64,000 nt of DNA. Origin: Mycobacterium sp. GTDB taxonomy: Bacteria; Actinomycetota; Actinomycetes; Mycobacteriales; Mycobacteriaceae. The translations under genes were made by a program, and so were the position numbers. The stretch is taken from NCBI GenBank assembly GCA_023264735.1, contig JAHFVD010000021.1:1-64000 (forward strand). Reading direction: 5' to 3'. Below, piece after piece: positions 18,358-27,483 of the stretch. The notes below the pieces were generated by a model. It had not been told where the DNA came from. It made no database searches and saw only the letters and a program-made list of their open reading frames with translations. Every line of letters begins with the position of its first letter. Positions within the stretch are counted from its first letter, which is position 1.

Positions 18358-19491
18358 ATGGCAAACACAACGGAAGTGGTGGAGGGCAGCGCTGTCGCGG
18401 TGGCCGAGCGAGCCGCCGCTGCGCACTCGCTGTGGCTGTCGTCGCTGCCGACGATCCAGCGCAACCCGATCGCCGATCTGCTCCCGCAGTTGCTGGGCGG
18501 CGCCGAACTGGAGCCGCTGACCGAGCCGATCGCCGCGCCGGTCGTCACCGTCGCCAGGACGCTCGCCCCGGGGCACGGGCCGGTCAGCGACATGGCCGTC
18601 AGCCCGGACGGCCGCTACCTGGTCACCGCGCACTACGGCGCTGACGTGGTGTGCGTGATCGACGCCGCCACGCTGACGGTGACCGCCACTATCGACGGCC
18701 TCAGCGAGCCGTACGCGGCCGTGCTCGTCGGTGACCGCGCCTATGTCAGCGCCGCCTCGAACGAGGTAGACGCCGTCGTGGCCGTCGACACCCGCACCGG
18801 GATGCCGCTGGCAGCCAAGACCTTTGAGATGACGGCAGGCGGACTGGCGGTCAGCCCCGCCGCCGACATCCTCTACGTCGCGCGGACCGCCGACGACATC
18901 GTCGACATCGCTGTTGTCGACATCGAGACCGGCAAGGTCACCTCGATCGAGATTCCGGCGGCCCCCGGCGCCTCCGTCGAATCGTTGTGTATCAGCACCG
19001 ACGGCACCCGCCTGTTCGCGGCACTCACTACACCTGCCGGCGGCCTGCTGGCGATCGTCGACACCCGCGACCGCGCGGTCTGCGATCTGGTCGCGATCTC
19101 CGGAACCATCGGTGACATCGCGGTTCTGCCCAACGGCCGCACCGTGTTCGGTACCGGATGGGATGCCGAGTTCGGGGGCGCGATCCACGTCATCGACGTT
19201 GCCCGCGCCCGCGTCACCGACACCCTCGCGATGGGCGGTGTTCCCACGCAGCTGGTGCTGGGCCGCGGCGGCAACTGCGCCTACATCGTCGATCGCAACG
19301 AGATCGCCGTGCTGTGCACCGTCACCACCGAGATCGTCGACACCGTCGTCCTCGGCCCGCAGCTGTCCTGCCTGGCCGCCGACCCGGTACGTAACCGGCT
19401 GTACGCGGCCGACTACACCGGTGCGATCACCGCGATGCGTCTGGAGACGGCCGCACAACAGCCGCAGCAGTTGGCCGTCGCAGCATCCTGA
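18358..19491 (+). CDS. YVTN-type beta-propeller protein
   Basis: 377 residues from an ATG with GGAGG eight bases upstream. After about 75 residues without clear fold come repeated blades of the YVTN/NHL type: MAVSPDGRYLVTAHYGADVVCVIDAAT, AVLVGDRAYVSAASNEVDAVVAVDTRTG, LAVSPAADILYVARTADDIVDIAVVDIETG and so on, about seven in all. No signal peptide is evident. Such propellers act as binding scaffolds; no enzymatic role is visible. It has a long and possibly regulated upstream region and a GC-rich antisense shadow ORF that I reject. Confidence 0.85.
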   Translation: MANTTEVVEGSAVAVAERAAAAHSLWLSSLPTIQRNPIADLLPQLLGGAELEPLTEPIAAPVVTVARTLAPGHGPVSDMAVSPDGRYLVTAHYGADVVCVIDAATLTVTATIDGLSEPYAAVLVGDRAYVSAASNEVDAVVAVDTRTGMPLAAKTFEMTAGGLAVSPAADILYVARTADDIVDIAVVDIETGKVTSIEIPAAPGASVESLCISTDGTRLFAALTTPAGGLLAIVDTRDRAVCDLVAISGTIGDIAVLPNGRTVFGTGWDAEFGGAIHVIDVARARVTDTLAMGGVPTQLVLGRGGNCAYIVDRNEIAVLCTVTTEIVDTVVLGPQLSCLAADPVRNRLYAADYTGAITAMRLETAAQQPQQLAVAAS

Positions 19492-19512
19492 GCCGTCTGC
19501 CACGATGGAGTC

Positions 19513-19899
19513 ATGGCTTTGACTCCACGGCAGCGCATCGTCAACCTCGTCCAGCGTCACATCGCCAACCCGATGATGCGGGCGGTCCCGATTCAGACGC
19601 TCCTGGAGACCACCGGTCGAAAGTCCGGGCAACCGCGGCGCACCCCGATCGGCGGGCGCCTGGCCGGCAACGAGTTCTGGCTGGTGTCGGAGTTCGGTGA
19701 CCGATCGCAATACGTGCGCAATATCGAGGCAAATCCGCGGGTGCGGGTTCGCGTTCGCGGCCACTGGCACAGCGGAACGGCCACCCTGCTACCCGACGAT
19801 GATGCGCGGGCCCGGCTGGCCGAGCTTCCGCGGATGAACAGTGCCGCGGTCCGCGCGATGGGTGACAACCTGCTCACCATCCGCATCGACCTGGATTAA
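19513..19899 (+). CDS. Nitroreductase/deazaflavin (F420)-dependent family protein, Ddn-like
   Basis: 128 residues. The split-beta-barrel FDR-A type pattern is clear: LLETTGRKSGQPRRTPIGGRLAGNEFWLVSEFGDRSQYVRNIEANPRVRVRVRGHWHSGTATLL. Mycobacteria carry many such proteins, which use F420H2 or bind flavins and act in quinone protection or nitro-compound reduction; Ddn activates pretomanid. Which activity applies here is not readable. Its TAA stop overlaps the stop of the convergent secreted-protein gene. Confidence 0.85.
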   Translation: MALTPRQRIVNLVQRHIANPMMRAVPIQTLLETTGRKSGQPRRTPIGGRLAGNEFWLVSEFGDRSQYVRNIEANPRVRVRVRGHWHSGTATLLPDDDARARLAELPRMNSAAVRAMGDNLLTIRIDLD

Positions 19900-20210
19900 T
19901 GCGCGCTGCAGTCCAGTGACACCGAGATCGTCTGGCTGGTCACCACCGGCACCAGGATGGTGCGGTCATTTCCCCGCCCCGGACCCGTGTAGGGCACCCA
20001 CTGGGTGAGGGTCTGGGGATTGCGCACGTTGGTCACCACGCACTTCGACATCGGACCCGTTCCGATCCGGTCGATGTTGACGGTGTAACCCTGACTCTGC
20101 AACTGGCTGATCGTGTTCTGCGCAGAGCCATCGGCCCACGCGGTTGCGGCCGGCCCCGCCATGACGCCGCCCACTGCCGCCACCGCGGCAAGTGCTAATG
20201 CGGTCCGCAT
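19896..20210 (-). CDS. Small secreted two-cysteine protein, paralogue C
   Basis: 104 residues from an ATG at 20210 with AAGGAGG upstream. A signal peptide ending AWA precedes a mature chain with ISQLQSQGYTVNIDRIGTGPMSK-CVVTNVRNPQTLTQ and the ending TILVPVVTSQTISVSLDC. It is a close paralogue of the product of 4496-4822 and a more distant one of 5035-5325. Unlike those two it does not have the 11-bp iteron array upstream. Function unknown. Confidence 0.82.
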   Translation of the reverse strand: MRTALALAAVAAVGGVMAGPAATAWADGSAQNTISQLQSQGYTVNIDRIGTGPMSKCVVTNVRNPQTLTQWVPYTGPGRGNDRTILVPVVTSQTISVSLDCSAH

Positions 20211-20333
20211 AACCGCGCCTCCTTGTTTCCGACCCAATGATCCTCCAACTACATCGTCATTGCCGCCGAGAACGTTCCGTCATGGTGCGGTCTTTTCGCT
20301 GGCAGAGAAATTATTCGGGCGGACCCTGGGCGT

Positions 20334-20669
20334 TCAGCGTCCGCGGGGGGCGTACATGATCAGCGCGACGCCCAGCAGGCAGATCAACGAACCGGCGACA
20401 TCCCAGCGGTCCGGGCGGAATCCGTCGGCAGCCATCCCCCACAGCAGCGAGCCTGCCACGAACACGCCGCCGTACGCCGCCAAGATCCGGCCGAAATGCG
20501 CATCGGGCTGCAGCGTCGCCACGAAACCATAAGCACCCAAGGCAATTACACCGAAGCCGGCCCATAGCCAGCCGCGGTGTTCGCGGACCCCCTGCCACAC
20601 CAGCCAGGCGCCGCCGATCTCCAGAACCGCCGCGGCGACAAACAACGCGATCGATTTCAGCACGAGCAC
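20334..20669 (-). CDS. YnfA/UPF0060-family membrane protein
   Basis: 111 residues with four transmembrane helices and the family features [34 protein letters not shown] near the start, [17 protein letters not shown] and a final [14 protein letters not shown]. Its size and topology resemble small multidrug-resistance-type proteins, but the transport role is unproven. It diverges from the acyl-CoA ligase gene 35 bp away. Confidence 0.88.
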   Translation of the reverse strand: MLVLKSIALFVAAAVLEIGGAWLVWQGVREHRGWLWAGFGVIALGAYGFVATLQPDAHFGRILAAYGGVFVAGSLLWGMAADGFRPDRWDVAGSLICLLGVALIMYAPRGR

Positions 20670-20704
20670 CCGGTGAGTATGCCCGCCACGATAGATTCGG
20701 GCCC

Positions 20705-22333
20705 ATGCAGTGCACGATGCAGTCCTTTCCGCTGACGGTCGCCGCGATCCTGCGCTACGCCGTCACTGTCCACGGCGACCGGACGGTGACCACCGCAACC
20801 GGGGACGGCGGCTACCGGCACGCCACCTATCGTGAGGTCGGCCAACAGGCCGGTCGCCTGGCCAACGCGCTGCGGCGCCTTGGCGTGCAGGGCGACGACC
20901 GCGTCGCCACCTTCATGTGGAACAACCAGGAACACCTGGAGGCCTACGTCGCGGTGCCGTCGATGGGGGCCGTGCTGCACACGCTGAACATCCGGCTCTT
21001 CCCCGAACAGATCGAGTTCGTCGCCTACGAGGCCGAGGACCAGGTGGTGATCGCCGATCTGTCGCTGACTCCGATCCTGGCTCCGGTGTTGTCACGGATG
21101 GAGACGGTGCATACCGTGATCGCCGTCGGCGCCGGAGATCTGGCCCCATTGGAGGCGTCGGGCAAGACAGTGGTGCGCTATGACGAGATCACCGCCGCCG
21201 AGTCGGCCGAGTTCGAGTGGCCGGATATCGACGAAAACTCGGCCGCAGCAATGTGTTACACCAGCGGCACCACCGGCCACCCGAAAGGTGTGGTGTACGG
21301 CCACCGGTCGAGTTACCTGCACTCGATGGCGGTCTGCAGCGGCAATGGCATGGGGTTGAGCTTCTCGGACAAGGCATTTCCGATCGTGCCGATGTTCCAC
21401 GCCAATGCCTGGGGGCTGCCGTACGCGGCGCTGATGGCCGGGGCGGACATCGTGTTGCCCGACCGCTATATGGACGCCGAGTCGCTGGTGAATCTGATCG
21501 AGACGCAGCGCCCGACGGTGACTGGTGCGGTGCCGACGATCTGGAACGACGTGATGAACCACCTGGATCGCAATCCCGGTCACGACATCTCGTCACTGCG
21601 GCTGGTCGCGTGCGGTGGGTCGGCGGTGCCGGTGTCGCTGATGAAGGCGTTCGAAGAGAAGTACGCCGTGCAGATCCGTCAGCTGTGGGGGATGACCGAG
21701 ACCTCGCCGATAGCCACGCTGGCCTGGCCGGCGCCGGGCCTGTCCGCTGAACGGCAGTGGGAGATCCGCGGTACGCAGGGCCGGCCGATGTGCGGGGTCG
21801 AGACGCGCATCGTCGACGACGAGGGTGCGGCGCTGCCCAACGACGGCGAAGCCGTGGGTGAGCTGGAAGTGCGCGGGCCGTGGATCACCGGCTCCTACTA
21901 CCGCAACACCGACGAGTCGAAGTTCCAGTCCGGCTGGCTGCGCACCGGTGACGTGGGCCGTATCGATGCGCAGGGTTACATCACGCTGACCGACCGGGCC
22001 AAGGACGTCATCAAGTCCGGCGGTGAGTGGATCTCGTCGGTGGAGTTGGAGAACCACCTGATCGCCCACCCCGCGGTGCGGGAGGCCGCGGTGGTCGGCG
22101 TGCCCGACGAACGGTGGCAGGAACGCCCGCTGGCTGCAGTCGTGCTGCAGGAGGGCGCCGAGGTGTCCCCCGAAGAGCTACGGAACTTCCTGTCCGACAA
22201 GGTCGTTCGGTGGTGGCTGCCCGAACGGTGGACGTTCATCGACGAGATTCCGCGCACCAGCGTCGGCAAGTACGACAAGAAGACGATCCGGGCCCGGCAC
22301 GCCGACAACGTCTACGACGTCACGCACCTCTGA
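20705..22333 (+). CDS. Fatty-acid/acyl-CoA ligase (FadD type)
   Basis: 542 residues. ANL motifs are complete: the P-loop [30 protein letters not shown], and the C-terminal lysine in [14 protein letters not shown]. The sequence resembles medium- to long-chain acyl-CoA synthetases (AlkK/FadD subgroup: YHGDR-like start, [29 protein letters not shown]). It should activate a carboxylate with ATP and CoA in the cytoplasm. The convergent thiolase-like gene under a KstR-type site suggests a role in sterol or lipid breakdown. Confidence 0.9.
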   Translation: MQCTMQSFPLTVAAILRYAVTVHGDRTVTTATGDGGYRHATYREVGQQAGRLANALRRLGVQGDDRVATFMWNNQEHLEAYVAVPSMGAVLHTLNIRLFPEQIEFVAYEAEDQVVIADLSLTPILAPVLSRMETVHTVIAVGAGDLAPLEASGKTVVRYDEITAAESAEFEWPDIDENSAAAMCYTSGTTGHPKGVVYGHRSSYLHSMAVCSGNGMGLSFSDKAFPIVPMFHANAWGLPYAALMAGADIVLPDRYMDAESLVNLIETQRPTVTGAVPTIWNDVMNHLDRNPGHDISSLRLVACGGSAVPVSLMKAFEEKYAVQIRQLWGMTETSPIATLAWPAPGLSAERQWEIRGTQGRPMCGVETRIVDDEGAALPNDGEAVGELEVRGPWITGSYYRNTDESKFQSGWLRTGDVGRIDAQGYITLTDRAKDVIKSGGEWISSVELENHLIAHPAVREAAVVGVPDERWQERPLAAVVLQEGAEVSPEELRNFLSDKVVRWWLPERWTFIDEIPRTSVGKYDKKTIRARHADNVYDVTHL

Positions 22334-22357
22334 CGCTAGCCGCTCGCGGGGAACGTC

Positions 22358-23548
22358 CTACCGCTCGGCGCGCTGGTAGGCGGTGACGACGGCCGCGCCG
22401 CCCAGCCCGATGTTGTGCTGCAGCGCGGCGGTGACGTTGTCCACCTGACGCTTGTCGGCTGTTCCGCGCAGCTGCCAGGTCAGCTCGGCGCACTGCGCCA
22501 GCCCCGTCGCGCCCAGCGGATGACCCTTGGAGATCAGCCCGCCCGACGGGTTGACCACCCAGCGCCCGCCGTAGGTGGTGTCGTCGGAGTCGATCAGTGA
22601 CGGCGCCTCGCCAGGGCCGCACAGGCCAAGGGACTCATAGAGCAGCAGTTCGTTGGCCGAGAAGCAGTCGTGCAACTCGATGACCTGGAAGTCCTCGGGC
22701 CCGAGGCCGGACTGGTCGTAAACCTGTTGGGCCGCCTGCACATTCATGTCGTGGCCGATGATGTTGGCCGCGCTGCCGTCGAACGTCGACGCGAAATCGG
22801 TGGTCATCGCCTGCCCGACGATCTCCACCGCCTGGTCGGCCAGGCCGTGCTTGTCGACGAACGCCTCGCTGACCACAATCGCCGCGCCCGAGCCATCCGA
22901 CGTTGGCGAGCACTGCAGCTTGGTCAGCGGATCGGAGATCATCTTCGCGCCCAGGATGTCGTCGAGGGTGTACTCCTCCTGGAACTGCGCGTTCGGGTTG
23001 TTCACCGAATGCTTGTGGTTCTTGTAACCGATCTTCGCGAAATGCTCCGCGGTGGTGCCGTACTTCTTCATATGCTCGCGGCCCGCGGCGCCGAACATCC
23101 ACGGCGCCACCGGAAATGCCATGGTGTCGGTCTCGTTCAACGCGACAATATGGCGCATCAGTGGCGACTCGCGGTCGTCCGCGCCGCCGCCCAGTGAGCC
23201 GGGTTGCATCTTCTCAAAGCCCAAGGCGATCGTGCAGTCGGCCAGCCCGCCGCGGATGCTCTGCGCGGCCAGGTACAGCGCGGTGGATCCCGTCGAACAG
23301 TTGTTGTTGACGTTGACGATCGGGATGCCGGTCATACCGAGTTCGTAGAGCGCGCGCTGCCCGGAGGTGGAGTCACCCGAGCAGTAGCCGACGAAGCCCT
23401 GCTGCACCTGCGCGTAGTCGATGCCGGCGTCGGCCAGCGCCTTGTTGCCCGATTCGTTGGCCATCTGGGGGTAGTCCCAGCCTTCGCGGCGACCCGGCTT
23501 CTCGAACTTGGTCATTCCGACCCCGACGACGAACACGCGATTTGGCAT
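22358..23548 (-). CDS. Thiolase-like lipid-transfer protein (SCP-x thiolase domain)
   Basis: 396 residues from an ATG at 23548 with an AAGGG sequence upstream; the open frame continues across the promoter but that is not coding. The thiolase fold shows [12 protein letters not shown] with C84, [10 protein letters not shown] and GHPLGATG. Such lipid-transfer thiolases act in sterol side-chain beta-oxidation or as aldolase subunits. The gene diverges from the DapB-like gene across a perfect KstR-type operator (23595-23610), supporting a link to cholesterol catabolism. Confidence 0.9.
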   Translation of the reverse strand: MPNRVFVVGVGMTKFEKPGRREGWDYPQMANESGNKALADAGIDYAQVQQGFVGYCSGDSTSGQRALYELGMTGIPIVNVNNNCSTGSTALYLAAQSIRGGLADCTIALGFEKMQPGSLGGGADDRESPLMRHIVALNETDTMAFPVAPWMFGAAGREHMKKYGTTAEHFAKIGYKNHKHSVNNPNAQFQEEYTLDDILGAKMISDPLTKLQCSPTSDGSGAAIVVSEAFVDKHGLADQAVEIVGQAMTTDFASTFDGSAANIIGHDMNVQAAQQVYDQSGLGPEDFQVIELHDCFSANELLLYESLGLCGPGEAPSLIDSDDTTYGGRWVVNPSGGLISKGHPLGATGLAQCAELTWQLRGTADKRQVDNVTAALQHNIGLGGAAVVTAYQRAER

Positions 23549-23594
23549 GGCAATCCCTTCCGTCCCCACTGACGATCCGGCTAGTGTAAGCCGC

Positions 23595-23610
23595 CTAGAA
23601 CCTGTTCTAG
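23595..23610. promoter_or_regulatory. KstR-type operator (TnnAACnnGTTnnA) in divergent promoter
   Basis: CTAGAACCTGTTCTAG is a perfect 16-bp palindrome whose inner 14 bases (23596-23609) match the published mycobacterial KstR consensus TNNAACNNGTTNNA at every fixed position. It is centred in the 82-bp gap between two divergent lipid-type genes. KstR represses the cholesterol regulon; binding here is inferred from sequence. Confidence 0.8.
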
Positions 23611-23630
23611 TTTGCCACGGAGGTGCAGCA

Positions 23631-24689
23631 ATGGCGTTGCGGGTCGTGCAGTGGGCAACCGGCTCGGTCGGGGTAGCGGCGATCAAGGGTGTGCTCGAAC
23701 ATCCCGAACTCGAACTGGCCGGCTGCTGGGTGCATTCCACGGACAAGGCAGGCAAGGACGTCGGCGAGATCATCGGCACCGAACCGCTAGGGGTGACGGC
23801 CAACGACAGCCTTGACGACATCCTCGCGCTGGACGCCGACGCGGTGATCTACGCGCCGCTGCTACCCAACCTCGACGAGGTGACCGCGCTGCTGCGCTCC
23901 GGCAAGAACGTCGTCAGCCCGGTCGGCTGGTTCTACCCGAGCGAATCCGAGGCCGCACCGCTGGAAGCCGCGGCCAAAGAAGGCAACGTCACCCTGCATG
24001 GCGCCGGCATCGGGCCTGGTGCGGCCACCGAACTGTTCCCCCTACTGCTGTCGGTGATGTCCACCGGCGTGACGTTCGTGCGCGCCGAGGAATACTCCGA
24101 CCTGCGCACCTACGGCGCCCCCGACGTGCTGCGCCATGTGATGGGCTTCGGCGGCACACCGGAGAGCGCGCTGACCGGGCCCATGCAGAAGCTGCTCAAC
24201 GGCGGCTTCTTCCAATCGGTTCGGCTGATCGTCGACCGCCTGGGGTTCGCCGCCGAGCCCCAGATCCGCACCTCCCAGGAGGTCGCCGTCGCGACCGCGC
24301 CCATCGACTCGCCGATGGGCGTGATCGAGCCCGGTCAGGTCGCCGGCCGGCGCTTCCACTGGGACGCGGTGGTGACCAACACCATCGTCGTGCGCATCAC
24401 CGTCAACTGGTTGATGGGCGAGGAAAACCTGGACCCCGCATGGTCTTTCGGCCCAGCAGGGGAGCGTTACGAAATGGAGGTCCGGGGAAACCCGAACACT
24501 TTCGTCACGGTCAAGGGCTGGCAGCCCGAAAGCGTCGAGGAAGGGTTGATCAGCAACCCGGGCGTCGTGGCCACCGCCGCGCACTGCGTCAACGCCATCC
24601 CCGCGACGGTTGCCGCCGAGCCGGGTATCGCCACCTTCTTCGACCTGCCGCTCATCACCGGACGCGCGGCGCCGCAGCTGTCCCGCTGA
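23631..24689 (+). CDS. DapB-like NAD(P)-binding oxidoreductase
   Basis: 352 residues from an ATG after CGGAGG. The N-terminus is a Rossmann fold like dihydrodipicolinate reductase ([41 protein letters not shown]), and the C-terminal domain is the one found in mycobacterial homologues annotated as dihydrodipicolinate reductase N-terminal domain proteins. It is unlikely to be true DapB. KstR-type control suggests an oxidoreductase role in steroid or lipid metabolism; the substrate is unknown. The SRPBCC gene follows after 14 bp. Confidence 0.82.
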   Translation: MALRVVQWATGSVGVAAIKGVLEHPELELAGCWVHSTDKAGKDVGEIIGTEPLGVTANDSLDDILALDADAVIYAPLLPNLDEVTALLRSGKNVVSPVGWFYPSESEAAPLEAAAKEGNVTLHGAGIGPGAATELFPLLLSVMSTGVTFVRAEEYSDLRTYGAPDVLRHVMGFGGTPESALTGPMQKLLNGGFFQSVRLIVDRLGFAAEPQIRTSQEVAVATAPIDSPMGVIEPGQVAGRRFHWDAVVTNTIVVRITVNWLMGEENLDPAWSFGPAGERYEMEVRGNPNTFVTVKGWQPESVEEGLISNPGVVATAAHCVNAIPATVAAEPGIATFFDLPLITGRAAPQLSR

Positions 24690-24703
24690 CTATCATCTCC
24701 GAG

Positions 24704-25177
24704 ATGGCTCACCCCGTCGTCGTCGAGCAGTCCCGCGCGATTCCCGTCGCGGTATCGGACGCGTTCACCAAAACGCTGCCGATGCCGCTGCCCACCTTGT
24801 TCGACCGCTGGTATGGACCCATACCGCCGATCAAGGCCGTACACAACCAAACCGGTGAATGGTCGGCCGTCGGGCAGACCCGCGACGTCGCCCTCGTCGG
24901 CGGCGGTGGCATGCGGGAGACGCTGACCCGTGTGGATGCACCGCATGCCTTCGGCTACACCCTCTCCGACGTCCGTGGCGCGATGTCGCCGCTGATCGAC
25001 CATGTCGAAGGTCTCTGGGAATTCAGCCCGCACGGCACCGGTACGAAGGTGACGTGGCAATGGACTCTGCACCCGAAGTCGGCACTGACCGCTCCGGTGC
25101 TGCCGGTGTTCGCCCGAATCTGGAAGGGCTACGCCAATCAGGCGCTGGGAACCCTGTCGGATTACCTACTGGCCTAG
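24704..25177 (+). CDS. SRPBCC-family protein
   Basis: 157 residues. The START/SRPBCC helix-grip pattern is visible: VEQSRAIPVAVSDAFTKTLPMPLPTLFDRWYGPIPPI at the start, a beta sheet with TRDVALVGGGGMRETLTRV and LWEFSPHGTGTKVTWQWTLHPKS, and a long C-terminal helix. These proteins bind hydrophobic ligands in a cavity; mycobacteria have many. It is probably co-transcribed with the DapB-like gene. Its stop adjoins the end of the convergent molybdopterin enzyme gene. Confidence 0.83.
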   Translation: MAHPVVVEQSRAIPVAVSDAFTKTLPMPLPTLFDRWYGPIPPIKAVHNQTGEWSAVGQTRDVALVGGGGMRETLTRVDAPHAFGYTLSDVRGAMSPLIDHVEGLWEFSPHGTGTKVTWQWTLHPKSALTAPVLPVFARIWKGYANQALGTLSDYLLA

Positions 25178-27376
25178 CTATCCGACGCGCTCGACACCGA
25201 CGTACGACGAGCTCATCGCCGGTTGCTGCGACAGTGGGTCGATCGGCGCGCTATCGATTAGCAGATTGCGGTTGACCCCGTAGGACTCAGGTGCCGCACC
25301 GCCGCGCGGGTCGAAAACCCTTGAACCCCAGCCGTGGTCGACGATGACGACTCCGCGGCGGGGCTGGTCGCTGACCACCGCGGGCAGCTCGATCTCACCC
25401 ACCTGCGAGAACACCCGCGCTCGATCACCCGTTTGAATGCCCAACCGTGCGGCGTCGTCCGGATGGATCACCACTTCGTTGCGCTTCCCCGAGGGATGCA
25501 GAGCGGGGATCTCGTTGAGCCAAGAGTTCATCGAGTGCCGGTTCCGCCGGCTCGCCATCACAAACGGATAGCTCAGCGGTGCTGCCGAGTGCGGCGAAGC
25601 GAGTAGTTCGCGGGCGCGCGCCAAGAACTCCGGCGGTGCCGCGTGCACTTTCTTATCGGGTGTCTTCAGAGCAGCTTTGAAGTGGCCGAACTCCCGCTTG
25701 GCGAAGACGAAACCGTGCGGATGGGCCATGATGTCGCGCCATTTCACCTTGCGACCGGTCGCCACCAACAACCGGTCGATCCAATGCGGTGTGAACGCCA
25801 GTCCGGGACGCCGCGTGACTTTGGCAAGTTTTCGCGTCGCCTTGACGAATCCGTTTACACCCTTCTTTCCGAAGAGGGGCTTATTCATCGCGATCGCCAG
25901 ATCCGTGAAGATGCGCCACTCCTCGCGTGCACCTGGCGGGGGCTCAACCACCTTGTGCCCGTACTGAACAAAGGGCTCGTCGTGCAGGCCGCTGGTCAGC
26001 GCGTGCAGATCATTGCGTTCGAGCCAATGGACCGCCGGCAGCAGCCAGTGCGCATGACGGTGGCTTTCCCGCTGCACGAAATCGATCACCACCAGCAAGT
26101 CGAGTTGCTCCAGCGCCTTGTCGAGTTTGGCGCCATTGGGCCCGGACACGACTGGGTTGCCCGAATTGATGACCAGCGCACGGATCTGGCCACTCCCCGG
26201 GGTCGTGATCTCGTCGGGCAGTTCGTCGAGTCCGTGATTCCCGGCCACCATGTCGCGTCCCAGCAGCCGGCTCTTGTGAACCATCGGCTTGACCATCATG
26301 TCGAACAGCATGAGCGAGTCGACATAACCTGCTTCGTAGCGCCGCCCACCGGGCCGGTCCATCCGGCCGGTGATCACGTTGAGCACTTGGCCCAGCCACT
26401 CGCCGATGGTCCCTGCCAGGTGCAGCGAGATACCCGTGCGGGTGACCACCATGGCGCCGCGGGCGGCCGCGAAATTCCGGGCGACTTCCTCGATGCTTGA
26501 GCGGGGGATATCGCACCGCTCGGCCAGGTCGTCGAGGTCGGCCTCGGCGACGAGGGTACGCAGTTCCGCCACTCCGGTGGCCAGGTCGTGGCAGTCCTGC
26601 CGGTGTTCGAGACCCTCGTCGAGGATCACCTTGACCATCCCCAGCAGCAGTGCCCAGTCTTGACCCGGACGTATCGCCAGATGAACGTCCGCTTTCTCGG
26701 CGGTCTCGGTGCGCAGCGGGTCTACGACGACAAGCGTTGCCCCTCGCTTCTGCCGCTCGAGTGCACGTTTCCACCCACCGGGCACCGTTTCCAACCAGTT
26801 CCAGGCGCTTACCGCCGGATTGGTGCCGACCAGGACGAAGTAGTCGCAGTTGTCGATGTCGGACACCGGCGCCATCAGCTGGGAACCGTACATGGCAGTG
26901 GCGACGACGTGCATCGCGTTTTGGTCCACCGAGCCCACGAAGTAACGGCTACCCGTGCCGACCGCGTCCAGCCACGCGGTCATGAACATCACGTTCGACG
27001 ACGAGAAGCCCGCCGGGTTCCCCCAGTAGGCGCCGACGGCATCGGGACCGTCGCGTTCGATCGCGGCGTCCATCCTCGCCGCGATGTCAGCGATGGCTTC
27101 CGCCCATGTCGCTTCCACATAGGAGTCGCCGACCCGGCGCATCGGATTGAGTATCCGTCTCGGATGCTCGACGGCCTGATTGGCGGTGCGGCCCTTGGCG
27201 CAGAAGTCGTTCCAGCTGTGCGGATTCCGTTTGTCCGCGGAGATCTTCTGCACGGTGTTGCCCACCACGGTGGCTTCGATGCCGCATGCGGCCAGGCAAT
27301 AGCGGCAGAAGGTATGCACGGTGCGCGTCGTCGGGGATGTGAGGTCTGTGCTGTGTGATTCTTCTACGGTGGTCAC
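25178..27376 (-). CDS. Molybdopterin-dependent oxidoreductase (formate dehydrogenase/nitrate reductase superfamily)
   Basis: 732 residues from a GTG at 27376 fixed by AAGGAG four bases upstream. The N-terminus binds a 4Fe-4S cluster through C24, C27, C31 and C59 (CRYCLAAC...DFCAKG). Molybdopterin domains follow (EATWAEAIADIAARMD, VLVGTNPAVS, VVVDPLRTETAEKADVHLAIRPGQDWALL, GGRRYEAGY) and a C-terminal dinucleotide-binding barrel (PDDAARLGIQTGDRARVFS). No Tat signal, so it is cytoplasmic. Substrate unknown; relatives include assimilatory-type enzymes. No maturation genes are adjacent. Confidence 0.9.
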   Translation of the reverse strand: MTTVEESHSTDLTSPTTRTVHTFCRYCLAACGIEATVVGNTVQKISADKRNPHSWNDFCAKGRTANQAVEHPRRILNPMRRVGDSYVEATWAEAIADIAARMDAAIERDGPDAVGAYWGNPAGFSSSNVMFMTAWLDAVGTGSRYFVGSVDQNAMHVVATAMYGSQLMAPVSDIDNCDYFVLVGTNPAVSAWNWLETVPGGWKRALERQKRGATLVVVDPLRTETAEKADVHLAIRPGQDWALLLGMVKVILDEGLEHRQDCHDLATGVAELRTLVAEADLDDLAERCDIPRSSIEEVARNFAAARGAMVVTRTGISLHLAGTIGEWLGQVLNVITGRMDRPGGRRYEAGYVDSLMLFDMMVKPMVHKSRLLGRDMVAGNHGLDELPDEITTPGSGQIRALVINSGNPVVSGPNGAKLDKALEQLDLLVVIDFVQRESHRHAHWLLPAVHWLERNDLHALTSGLHDEPFVQYGHKVVEPPPGAREEWRIFTDLAIAMNKPLFGKKGVNGFVKATRKLAKVTRRPGLAFTPHWIDRLLVATGRKVKWRDIMAHPHGFVFAKREFGHFKAALKTPDKKVHAAPPEFLARARELLASPHSAAPLSYPFVMASRRNRHSMNSWLNEIPALHPSGKRNEVVIHPDDAARLGIQTGDRARVFSQVGEIELPAVVSDQPRRGVVIVDHGWGSRVFDPRGGAAPESYGVNRNLLIDSAPIDPLSQQPAMSSSYVGVERVG

Positions 27377-27399
27377 GTCACTCCTTGCAAACGATCTCT

Positions 27400-27430
27400 G
27401 AAACCTTACGCCAATAGGTTTCTTCAAACC
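27400..27430. promoter_or_regulatory. Overlapping palindromes upstream of the molybdopterin enzyme
   Basis: GAAACCT (27400-27406) and AGGTTTC (27416-27422) are perfect inverted repeats with a 9-base spacer, and GGTTT-CTTC-AAACC (27417-27430) overlaps the right arm. They lie 24-54 bases before the GTG start on the reverse strand, where a repressor or activator site would be expected. The regulator is unknown. Confidence 0.4.
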
Positions 27431-27483
27431 ATACGCAAACAGTCGCGCTTGTAGGTCGAAATCGACGTCCGACTTCGCCTACG

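Noticed and set aside
18334..19770. 478-codon reverse ORF opposite the beta-propeller gene
   Set aside because: Repetitive Gly/Asp/Val composition mirrors the propeller repeats; the forward frame has a ribosome-binding sequence and recognisable blades.
23631..24689. True dihydrodipicolinate reductase (lysine biosynthesis)
   Set aside because: Only the N-terminal NAD-binding fold resembles DapB; length, C-terminal domain and KstR-type control fit the separate mycobacterial oxidoreductase family.
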